NCBI GenBank assembly: GCA_012719445.1
Contig: JAAYAH010000056.1
Coordinates: forward strand, 1-60,265
DNA: 60,265 nt
Source of the DNA: Actinomycetales bacterium
GTDB lineage: Bacteria; Actinomycetota; Actinomycetes; Actinomycetales; Kineosporiaceae
Reading direction: 5' to 3'
The notes beneath the pieces were generated by a model. That model was not told where the DNA came from. It ran no database searches and saw nothing but the letters and a program-made list of their open reading frames with translations. Numbering within the stretch: the stretch's first letter is position 1; each line of letters opens with the position of its first letter. Below, piece by piece: positions 53,500 to 60,265 of the stretch. Made by a program: the position numbers and the translations under genes.

Positions 53500-55022
53500 G
53501 GCGTCACCATCCCCCGGTCCGCCCGGGCGTCCGGGGTGCCGAGGTCGGCGTAGATGGCCCGGAACGCGTCGATGGAGCGGTCGAGGGTGAACAGCTCCAC
53601 CACCCGGCACCTGGCCCGCGCCGCCAGCCGCCGTCGCCGCGCGTCGTCCGTGAGCAGCGACAGGCAGGCCCTGGCCACCGCCTCCGGCTCCCTCGGCGGC
53701 ACCACGATCCCGGCGTCGCCGACGGCCTCGGCCACCCCGCCGACGTCGCTGGACACGGTGGCCCGCCCCGAGCTCATCGCCTCGATGACCGTGTAGGGGA
53801 ACCCCTCGGAGATGCTGGTGAGCACGACGACGTGCCCGGCGGCGTAGGCGTCCCGGATCGACGGCACCCGGCCCTCGAAGGTCACCGACCCGGTGATCCC
53901 GAGCTCGGCGGCCAGCTCCTCCATCGCCGCGCGGTAGGGCTCGTTCCCCCGCGGGGTCCCGCCGAAGACGCGCAGCCGGACCTCCGGGGCGCGCTCGTGC
54001 ACCAGGGCGAAGGCCCGCAGCATGGTGGCCAGGTCCTTGATCGGGTCGATCCTGCCCACCCAGGCCAGGGTCGGGACCTCCGGCTCGGTGCCGACGAGGG
54101 CGAACTCGTCCGGGTCGACGCCGTTGTACACGGTGCGGATCGCCTCGGCCGGGACGCCGTCGCGCTGCTCCCAGCGCCGGTTGTAGAGGTTGCCCGGGGC
54201 GACGAGCGCCGCCTCGGCGTACACGGTGGCGGTGAGCAGCCGGTAGAACCGCAGCATCACCCACTTGACCGGCCACGGGTACGGGGAGTCGCGGTAGGCG
54301 AGGTAGCGCTCGCGGAGGTAGATCCCGTGCTCCGACAGCACGTACGGGACGCCGTGCCGCCAGGTGGCGGACAGCCCGACCAGCCCGGCGATGCCGTTGG
54401 CCACCAGGTGGACCAGGTCGACCCGGGGCGGCTCCACCGCCAGCGGACGCAGCGCGTGCGCGATGAGCTGGGACGCCGTCACGGCGTCGCCGACCCGCGG
54501 GTACCCGTCGCGGGCCCCGCCCCACTGGTCGGCGGTCTCGTCCGCCGACCAGCGGTCGAGGAGCAGGGTGACGAACTCCGCCGATGTGAGCTCCCGCTCC
54601 ATGTCGTGCCCTGCGGCGATCCGCGACCAGGCGTCGAGGGCCTGCCGGAACACCGGGACGGCCGCGACGGGGTCCGGTGTCAGCAGCGCCTCGACGAACC
54701 GGGTGAGGATGCCGCCGACGACCCCGGCCGGCGGCCTGTCGGGCAGGGTGCGGATCGGCCGGGACCACGGCCACCTCGGGCCGGTCGCCCTCCGCCCGTC
54801 CTGCCCTCCCGGTCGGTCCGGCCACGGCCCCCACAGCGGGACGGTCACCACCCCGGTGACGTTGGGCGGCAGCGCCCAGACGGGGTCCTCTGTCGCGGTC
54901 CCGGTGATGGCGAGGAGCTGGAACTCGTGCTCCGGCATGCCGCGGACCAACTGGTCGCACCACACGCTGACCCCGCCGTGGGCGTGCGGGTAGGTTCCCT
55001 CCGTCACCAGTGCGACGCGCAC
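53496..55022 (-). CDS. PelF-type GT4 glycosyltransferase
   Basis: 508 residues, GTG start. The N-terminus VALVTEGTYPHAHGGVSVWC and the central LSEHGIYLRERYL are hallmarks of PelF (DUF3492-containing GT4 enzymes). The C-terminal GT-B half has the nucleotide-sugar E-x7-E motif SISEGFPYTVIEAMSSGRA and a WVGRIDPIKDL strand. PelF polymerises UDP-GalNAc/GlcNAc in the cytoplasm during Pel synthesis. Here it probably makes the polymer backbone from the NDP-sugar supplied by the downstream genes. Begins 22 bp after the deacetylase stop and overlaps the membrane protein gene. Confidence 0.88.
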   Translation of the reverse strand: MRVALVTEGTYPHAHGGVSVWCDQLVRGMPEHEFQLLAITGTATEDPVWALPPNVTGVVTVPLWGPWPDRPGGQDGRRATGPRWPWSRPIRTLPDRPPAGVVGGILTRFVEALLTPDPVAAVPVFRQALDAWSRIAAGHDMERELTSAEFVTLLLDRWSADETADQWGGARDGYPRVGDAVTASQLIAHALRPLAVEPPRVDLVHLVANGIAGLVGLSATWRHGVPYVLSEHGIYLRERYLAYRDSPYPWPVKWVMLRFYRLLTATVYAEAALVAPGNLYNRRWEQRDGVPAEAIRTVYNGVDPDEFALVGTEPEVPTLAWVGRIDPIKDLATMLRAFALVHERAPEVRLRVFGGTPRGNEPYRAAMEELAAELGITGSVTFEGRVPSIRDAYAAGHVVVLTSISEGFPYTVIEAMSSGRATVSSDVGGVAEAVGDAGIVVPPREPEAVARACLSLLTDDARRRRLAARARCRVVELFTLDRSIDAFRAIYADLGTPDARADRGMVTP

Positions 55023-55044
55023 GTCTGTTGCCCTGTCGCAGTCG

Positions 55045-57117
55045 TCACGGGGTTCCGCCGGTCCGGAGCGTCAGACCCCCCGTGTCGACCGCTGCCCAGG
55101 CCGACCGCGACCCGGCGTAGGGCTCCCCGAACGCCGTCTCGCCCCCTCCGGCCCCGGTCACGACCGTCGTCCCCTCCGGCACGGTGAGCGGGACCTCGAC
55201 GGTGCCGCCCGACGCGCCGGTCTCCAGGTGCAGTACCCCGTCGAGCAGGTAGGCGGTCACCTCGTCCCGGCGCTGCTGCCAGGCGTCCCTGCGGGTCAGC
55301 TCGTCCGCGGCCGCCACCATGCTCACCCGGGTCAGCGGGGCGCTGTCGGCGAGCAGTCCGCGGTACCGGCCGATGACCTCCTCCAGCAGCGGGTAGAGCA
55401 GCCGGTCCTCGGCCAGGTTGGACTGGTGCACGAAGTGCGGACGGGGGTCGTTGCCCAGCACGTGACCGAGCACGATCGCCGCCTGGGCAGGGACGATCAT
55501 CTCCCGGTACGCGCCGGTGCCGAGCGGCTCGATGCAGGTCATCGTGGCCGGGCTGGTCTCGCAGAGCCCGCTGCCGCCGTCGGCCGCCGAGGTGTGGAGG
55601 TGGTTGTACTCGTCGACCTCCTCGACCTCCGTCGCCACGTTGTAGAAGAGGTTGATCGGGTGCCGGGGCAGGGTGACCGCGGTGCCGACCCGGCGCGGCC
55701 AGGGATCCCGGGAGCTGTCCGAGGCCAGCACGGTCACGCCGCGGGCGGCCAGCACCGGGGCCAGCTCCGGATTGTCCTCGGGCTGCTGGGGCCGGAGGAA
55801 CAGCCCGGAGTGCTCGCCGGTGACCAGGGCCCTGGCGTCGGGGCCGATCCCCGACCGCCAGGCCCAGGTGACGTTGTCCCAGATCTCGCTGTCGATCCCC
55901 GCCCGCGGCGTCCAGCGCACCGAGCCGTCGGCAACGGTCTCGCAGCGCCACGGGACGACGGTGACGTCCTGGACGCAGCCGAGGAACAGGTGCGCGTAGG
56001 TGTGGTTGACCCAGCGGCTGTAGTCGGAGCTGTCCCGCAGCGGGATGAGCAGCGGGTCGGTGCCCTGCTCGGCGGCGACGGCGTCGCTGCCGTAGCCGTT
56101 GAAGGCCAGGTCCAGCCCGAAACCGGTGGCGCGCTGCCACGACGCGAGGTGGACGGCGTCGGCAGGGGTCATCCGGATGTCCTGGACCGCGTCGGCCGGG
56201 ACCTCGCCCGCGGGGCAGTCCTCCCCCACGGTGCAGTTCGCCGAGACGCTCCACCGGGCGTCGGCCGAGAGCACGTCGTCGACGTGGACGGAGAGGTAGT
56301 TGCGCTGGTGGCCGAGGTGGACGCCCCGGGTCATCCAGGTGATGATCCCGTGCCCGAGCAGGGCGGCGTGCTGCTGGAACGAGAACTGCGAGAGCGTGAC
56401 CACCAGTTCCTCGCGGCCGCCGTCGTGGGTGTGCACCCCCAGCAGCGAGCCGGTGACGTCCGTCCCGGGGATGGTGGCGCCGACCAGGGTCCGGAAGCTC
56501 GACCCGGCGACCGGGTCGTCGGCACGGGGGACCGCGAGGTAGCCGTAGGTCTCACCGACGGCGGGGTCGACGTCGACGAGGGGAACCTCGCCGCCGAGGT
56601 AGCCGAAGGCACCCGCCAGCCCGTCGGCGGTCACCCGGGCCGTCATCCCGTCGAGCACCCCGGCGAACCCCGGGTCCTGCGGCGGGTTGAGCCCGACGGC
56701 CGGCTGCGGCCAGGTGAAGGCGACGACCCGGCGGATGCCGAAGGTGCGCTCGTAGTCGGCGAGGACCGTCTTCTCCTCCGCCGTCAGGGCGGGCGGGTCC
56801 GCGTCGGGCAGCACCACCGCCTGGTACCGCGCCGTGGGCACGCCGTCCACGGTCGCGCTGAGGACGTCGGCGGTGATCCGCCGCCTGCCGGTGTCACGGG
56901 TGTCCACCCGGGTGAACGGGACCCCCTCCGCCTCCAGCCTGGTGGCGATGGCCTCCTCGGATCCGCCCTCGCTGACGACGAGGACCCGCAGCTCGACGCG
57001 CTGTCCCTCGACCGCGACGGCCGGTGCAGGCACCGCCAGTCCCGTCGCGGCGAGAGCGAGGGCTCCCAGCAGCCGGATCGCCGTCCTCGGAGTGCCTGGT
57101 CTCCCGTTGTCGGCCAT
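55045..57117 (-). CDS. Secreted polysaccharide-deacetylase-like protein (Agd3/CE18-reminiscent)
   Basis: 690 residues from the ATG at 57117 (GGGGG 7 bp upstream). Signal peptide about 1-35 (AIRLLGALALAATGLAVPAP). Residues 40-260 form a Rossmann-like region (LRVLVVSEGGSEEAIATRL, YQAVVLPDAD). A NodB-like metal site follows: HVDD (278-281) and NHTYAH (371-376), the Asp-His-His triad. Near the C-terminus are PHFVHQSNLAEDRLLYPLL and a small beta domain. The long N-terminal domain before an unusual NodB domain recalls fungal Agd3 (CBM87-CE18), which deacetylates galactosaminogalactan. No transmembrane anchor. First gene of the seven-gene group. Confidence 0.75.
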   Translation of the reverse strand: MADNGRPGTPRTAIRLLGALALAATGLAVPAPAVAVEGQRVELRVLVVSEGGSEEAIATRLEAEGVPFTRVDTRDTGRRRITADVLSATVDGVPTARYQAVVLPDADPPALTAEEKTVLADYERTFGIRRVVAFTWPQPAVGLNPPQDPGFAGVLDGMTARVTADGLAGAFGYLGGEVPLVDVDPAVGETYGYLAVPRADDPVAGSSFRTLVGATIPGTDVTGSLLGVHTHDGGREELVVTLSQFSFQQHAALLGHGIITWMTRGVHLGHQRNYLSVHVDDVLSADARWSVSANCTVGEDCPAGEVPADAVQDIRMTPADAVHLASWQRATGFGLDLAFNGYGSDAVAAEQGTDPLLIPLRDSSDYSRWVNHTYAHLFLGCVQDVTVVPWRCETVADGSVRWTPRAGIDSEIWDNVTWAWRSGIGPDARALVTGEHSGLFLRPQQPEDNPELAPVLAARGVTVLASDSSRDPWPRRVGTAVTLPRHPINLFYNVATEVEEVDEYNHLHTSAADGGSGLCETSPATMTCIEPLGTGAYREMIVPAQAAIVLGHVLGNDPRPHFVHQSNLAEDRLLYPLLEEVIGRYRGLLADSAPLTRVSMVAAADELTRRDAWQQRRDEVTAYLLDGVLHLETGASGGTVEVPLTVPEGTTVVTGAGGGETAFGEPYAGSRSAWAAVDTGGLTLRTGGTP

Positions 57118-57190
57118 CGCATGACCCCCGGAATCGCGCGCTCGATCACCCGCCAGGACCGGAGCCGACGACCACGCACGAGAGGCGCTG

Positions 57191-57223
57191 CATGTGTGGT
57201 GACATGCCCCAATTGTGATCACA
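57191..57223. promoter_or_regulatory. Two palindromes in front of the exopolysaccharide genes
   Basis: CATGT-GTGGTG-ACATG (57191-57206) and the perfect TGTGATCACA (57214-57223) lie about 75-105 bp upstream of the deacetylase start, in a 195-bp gap. The second consists of two CRP/FNR-like half-sites without the usual 6-bp spacer. Candidates for operators controlling the group; the promoter elements themselves are unclear. Confidence 0.45.
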
Positions 57224-57312
57224 GGCTAGTGCACGACCAGCGCGATCGGGGGCAAAACGGATGAAGTTGCGGACGGCCGTCACCACGTCAGGAAACGGGC
57301 CGCCGACCCACG

Positions 57313-57828
57313 TCACAACTGGCGGAGCATCCGGGTGTTGCCGAGGGTGTTGGGCTTGACCCGGGCCAGGTCGAGGAACTCCGCGACCCCCTCGTCCATC
57401 GACCTCAGCAGCTCCGCGTAGACCTCGGCCGAGACCGGCAGGCCGTCGAGAGGCCGGAACCCGTGCCTGCCGAAGAAGTCCACCTCGAAGGTGAGGCAGA
57501 ACAGCCGGGACACCCCGAGCTCCTTCGCCTGCAGGACCAGCGCCTCGATGAGCCGGTGCCCCACCCCGCGGCCCCGCCACGAGGGTTCGACGGCGAGGGT
57601 CCTCACCTCGGCGAGGTCCTCCCACAGCACGTGCAGGGCGCCGCAGCCGACGACCGTCTCCCCTGCGACCGCGACCTGGAACTCCTGCACGTCCTCGAAC
57701 AGCGTGACGAGCTCCTTGGCCAGCAGGATCCGCTGCCGCGCGTAGGAGTCGACCAGCCGCGCGACCCCGGGGACGTCGGGCGTCCGTGCCCGCCGCACGA
57801 CGAACTGCGAGCCGGGCACGGCTGTCAC
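57313..57828 (-). CDS. argA: Amino-acid N-acetyltransferase (ArgA-type GNAT, Rv2747-like)
   Basis: 171 residues, a stand-alone GNAT of the short ArgA group that acetylates glutamate for arginine synthesis in actinobacteria. Acetyl-CoA loop VEPSWRGRGVGHRLIEAL, then LGVSRLFCLTFEVDFFGRHGF, the family's characteristic end with a Phe-Gly-Arg-His turn. GTG start at 57828. Lies about 105 bp after clpC on the same strand, beyond a hairpin. Confidence 0.85.
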   Translation of the reverse strand: MTAVPGSQFVVRRARTPDVPGVARLVDSYARQRILLAKELVTLFEDVQEFQVAVAGETVVGCGALHVLWEDLAEVRTLAVEPSWRGRGVGHRLIEALVLQAKELGVSRLFCLTFEVDFFGRHGFRPLDGLPVSAEVYAELLRSMDEGVAEFLDLARVKPNTLGNTRMLRQL

Positions 57829-57882
57829 GAGGCGAAACCCAGGGTGACCATCACGGATCGATTATGACGACCCCGGAACGAC

Positions 57883-57920
57883 GGTGGCGGGCCGGGTGCC
57901 GAGGCACCCGACCCGCCACC
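57883..57920 (-). terminator. Strong hairpin after clpC
   Basis: GGTGGCGGGCCGGGTGCC (57883-57900) and 57903-57920 are reverse complements with one mismatch. The inverted repeat begins 14 bp past the clpC stop. No U-tract. Likely the clpC terminator. Confidence 0.65.
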
Positions 57921-57934
57921 ACGATCCGACGCGG

Positions 57935-60265
57935 TTACTCCTCCGTGCTCGCCGATTCGATCGGCGTCTCGTTGGGGACACCGGAGGCGAGGTCGCTCTT
58001 GGCGGCCCCCTCGAAGGTGAACTTCGCGCTCTCGCCCTCGCCGGTGGCGTCGACGATGACGATCTGCCCCGGCTTGAGCTCGCTGTAGAGAATCTTCTCG
58101 GAGAGCTGGTCCTCGATGTCCCGCTGGATCGTCCGCCGCAGCGGGCGGGCACCGAGCACCGGGTCGTAGCCCTTGATCGCCAGCAGCCTCTTGGACGCGG
58201 GGGTGAGCACGATCCCCATGTCCTTGTCCCGGAGCCGCTCGTCCAGCTTCGCGATCATCAGGTCGACGATCTGGACGATCTCGTCCGGCGAGAGCTGCGG
58301 GAACACGACCGTGTCGTCGACGCGGTTGAGGAACTCCGGCCGGAAGTGCTGCTTGAGCTCGTCGATGACCTTGGCCTTCATCCGCTCGTAGCTGGTCTTC
58401 GTGTCACCGCCGGCCTGGAAGCCCATCTGCACGCCCTTGGCGATGTCCCGGGTGCCCAGGTTCGTGGTCATGATGATGACGGTGTTCTTGAAGTCCACGA
58501 CCCGGCCCTGGCTGTCGGTCAGCCGGCCGTCCTCGAGGATCTGCAGCAGCGAGTTGAAAATGTCGGCGTGGGCCTTCTCGACCTCGTCGAACAGCACCAC
58601 CGAGAACGGACGACGGCGCACCTTCTCGGTGAGCTGACCGCCCTCCTCGTACCCGACGTAGCCGGGTGGTGAGCCGAAGAGCCGGGAGACCGTGTGCTTC
58701 TCCGAGAACTCGCTCATGTCGAGCTGGATGAGCGAGTCCTCGTCACCGAAGAGGAACTCGGCCAGTGCCTTGGCCAACTCGGTCTTCCCGACGCCGGTCG
58801 GCCCGGCGAAGATGAACGATCCGCCGGGGCGCTTCGGATCCTTCAGCCCGGCCCGGGTCCGCCGGATCGCCTGCGAGAGGGCCTTGACCGCCTCGTTCTG
58901 ACCGATGATGCGCTTGTGGAGCTCCTCCTCCATGCGCAGCAGGCGCGAGGACTCCTCCTCGGTCAGCTTGAAGACCGGGATACCCGTCGCGGTCGCGAGG
59001 ACCTCGGCGATGAGCTCCTCGTCGACCTCGGCGACGACGTCCATGTCGCCGGCCTTCCACTGCTTCTCCCGCTCCGCCTTGGCGGACAGCAGCTTCTTCT
59101 CGGCGTCACGCAGCGAGGCCGCTTTCTCGAAGTCCTGCGCGTCGATCGCGGACTCCTTCTCCCGCCGCGTCTGCGCGATCTTCTCGTCGAACTCCCGGAG
59201 ATCCGGGGGCGCGGTCATCCGACGGATCCTCAGTCGCGCGCCCGCCTCGTCGATGAGGTCGATGGCCTTGTCCGGAAGGAAACGGTCGTTCACGTAACGG
59301 TCCGCGAGCGTCGCGGCGGCGACGAGCGCACTGTCCGTGATCGAAACCCGGTGGTGCGCCTCGTACCGGTCCCGGAGACCCTTGAGGATCTCGATGGTGT
59401 GCGACAGCGACGGTTCCTTCACCTGGATCGGCTGGAAACGGCGCTCCAGCGCCGGGTCCTTCTCCACGTGCTTGCGGTACTCGTCGAGAGTCGTCGCCCC
59501 GATGGTCTGCAGCTCTCCCCGCGCCAGCATCGGCTTGAGAATGCTCGCGGCGTCGATCGCACCCTCGGCCGCCCCGGCGCCGACGAGAGTGTGGATCTCG
59601 TCGATGAACAGGATGATGTCACCGCGGGTGCGGATCTCCTTGAGGACCTTCTTCAGCCGCTCCTCGAAGTCCCCGCGGTACCGCGAGCCGGCGACCAGCG
59701 CGCCGAGGTCGAGGGTGTAGAGCTGCTTGTCCTTGAGCGTCTCGGGCACCTCGCCCTTGACGATGCCCTGGGACAGCCCCTCCACGACCGCCGTCTTGCC
59801 GACACCCGGTTCGCCGATGAGCACCGGGTTGTTCTTGGTCCTCCTGGAGAGGACCTGCATGACCCGCTCGATCTCCTTCTCCCGGCCGATCACGGGGTCG
59901 AGCTTGCCCTCCCTCGCGGCCTGGGTGAGGTTGCGGCCGAACTGGTCGAGCACGAGCGAACCGGCCGGGGTGCCCTCGGTCGGGCCGCCCGCCGTCGCCG
60001 GCTCCTTGCCCTGGTACCCCGACAGCAGCTGGATGACCTGCTGCCGCACCCGGTTGAGGTCGGCGCCGAGCTTCACCAGCACCTGGGCTGCGACGCCCTC
60101 GCCCTCCCGGATGAGCCCGAGGAGGATGTGCTCGGTACCGATGTAGTTGTGCCCGAGCTGCAGCGCCTCACGCAGCGAGAGCTCGAGCACCTTCTTCGCC
60201 CGAGGCGTGAACGGGATGTGCCCCGACGGGGCCTGCTGTCCCTGCCCGATGATCTCCTGCACCTG
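57935..60265 (-). CDS. clpC: ATP-dependent Clp protease ATP-binding subunit ClpC, 5' end missing
   Basis: 776 residues are present; the first 75-80 (half of the Clp_N repeat domain) lie beyond the window. Seen in order: second Clp_N repeat ([19 protein letters not shown]), AAA-1 with Walker [14 protein letters not shown] and [12 protein letters not shown], a UVR-containing coiled-coil middle domain ([20 protein letters not shown]), AAA-2 with Walker [15 protein letters not shown] and [11 protein letters not shown], and a C-terminal ClpP-docking region ([20 protein letters not shown]). It unfolds tagged proteins for ClpP1P2 degradation and is essential in mycobacteria. Confidence 0.97.
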   Translation of the reverse strand, partial: QVQEIIGQGQQAPSGHIPFTPRAKKVLELSLREALQLGHNYIGTEHILLGLIREGEGVAAQVLVKLGADLNRVRQQVIQLLSGYQGKEPATAGGPTEGTPAGSLVLDQFGRNLTQAAREGKLDPVIGREKEIERVMQVLSRRTKNNPVLIGEPGVGKTAVVEGLSQGIVKGEVPETLKDKQLYTLDLGALVAGSRYRGDFEERLKKVLKEIRTRGDIILFIDEIHTLVGAGAAEGAIDAASILKPMLARGELQTIGATTLDEYRKHVEKDPALERRFQPIQVKEPSLSHTIEILKGLRDRYEAHHRVSITDSALVAAATLADRYVNDRFLPDKAIDLIDEAGARLRIRRMTAPPDLREFDEKIAQTRREKESAIDAQDFEKAASLRDAEKKLLSAKAEREKQWKAGDMDVVAEVDEELIAEVLATATGIPVFKLTEEESSRLLRMEEELHKRIIGQNEAVKALSQAIRRTRAGLKDPKRPGGSFIFAGPTGVGKTELAKALAEFLFGDEDSLIQLDMSEFSEKHTVSRLFGSPPGYVGYEEGGQLTEKVRRRPFSVVLFDEVEKAHADIFNSLLQILEDGRLTDSQGRVVDFKNTVIIMTTNLGTRDIAKGVQMGFQAGGDTKTSYERMKAKVIDELKQHFRPEFLNRVDDTVVFPQLSPDEIVQIVDLMIAKLDERLRDKDMGIVLTPASKRLLAIKGYDPVLGARPLRRTIQRDIEDQLSEKILYSELKPGQIVIVDATGEGESAKFTFEGAAKSDLASGVPNETPIESASTEE

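Noticed and set aside
51067-53553. An 828-codon plus-strand frame over the exopolysaccharide genes
   Set aside because: Composition is Gly/Arg/Pro/His-rich with no domain, whereas the minus-strand SDR and membrane protein are convincing.

Overview
The window is a very GC-rich, gene-dense actinobacterial chromosome segment. The gene content and order point to the Pseudonocardiales or a related order, but the genus cannot be fixed from the sequence alone. Two blocks have recognisable mycobacterial counterparts. One is acyltransferase, SDR, 30S protein bS22, excisionase-type HTH, proC and sugar-phosphate isomerase (compare Rv0502, Rv0501, Rv0500B, Rv0500A, Rv0500 and Rv0498). The other is radA, disA, mutY and clpC (compare Rv3585, Rv3586, Rv3589 and Rv3596c). 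Many start codons are GTG, many neighbours overlap by 4 bases (ATGA or GTGA), and several genes look leaderless. No tRNA, rRNA, CRISPR array, insertion sequence or prophage was seen.

Layout. 1-3037: a MacAB-like operon (a cut-off unknown gene, lipoprotein adaptor, ABC ATPase, FtsX-type permease). 3083-6038: acyltransferase, SDR, bS22 and HTH protein. 6378-17631: a membrane-bound SpoIIE-type phosphatase with a C-terminal anti-sigma-type kinase domain, an SNF2 helicase, an AcuC-type deacetylase, a KtrA/KtrB potassium uptake pair, a double GNAT protein, proC, and a divergent proline dehydrogenase-like gene. 17798-23016: a methyltransferase, a secreted S1 protease broken by a C8 tract, a FIST sensor protein and a zinc alcohol dehydrogenase. 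23082-27322: an ABC-2 exporter, its TetR regulator, a sugar-phosphate isomerase and a methyltransferase. 27457-33588: S9 peptidase, lipoprotein, RadA and the c-di-AMP synthase DisA. 33634-40772: a wall-related group (zinc-ligand-less M15-like protein, DUF1906 protein, DUF2690 protein) beside a SARP/AfsR-type regulator. 40939-48477: MutY, a DUF6448 protein, a MocR regulator with a divergent EamA transporter, a three-gene ABC-2 exporter and a GNAT protein.

48526-57117 is the most interesting part: seven minus-strand genes, tightly packed and partly overlapping. In transcription order they encode a secreted polysaccharide-deacetylase-like protein, a PelF-type GT4 glycosyltransferase, a polytopic membrane protein, an NAD-dependent sugar dehydratase/epimerase, a sugar nucleotidyltransferase, a second epimerase/reductase, and a spherulin-4 (GH135-like) protein. 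Together they look like a complete small pathway for making, exporting, deacetylating and trimming an amino-sugar exopolysaccharide. It recalls bacterial Pel and fungal galactosaminogalactan, but has no PelD/PelE-type c-di-GMP control. The window ends with an ArgA-type acetyltransferase and a 5'-truncated clpC.

Regulatory signals read directly from sequence include a GTTT-N15-GGGTAT stress-sigma promoter upstream of disA, a palindrome across the start codon of the TetR-linked exporter, a 14-bp perfect hairpin across the S9 peptidase start codon, and several strong terminator-like hairpins between convergent genes.
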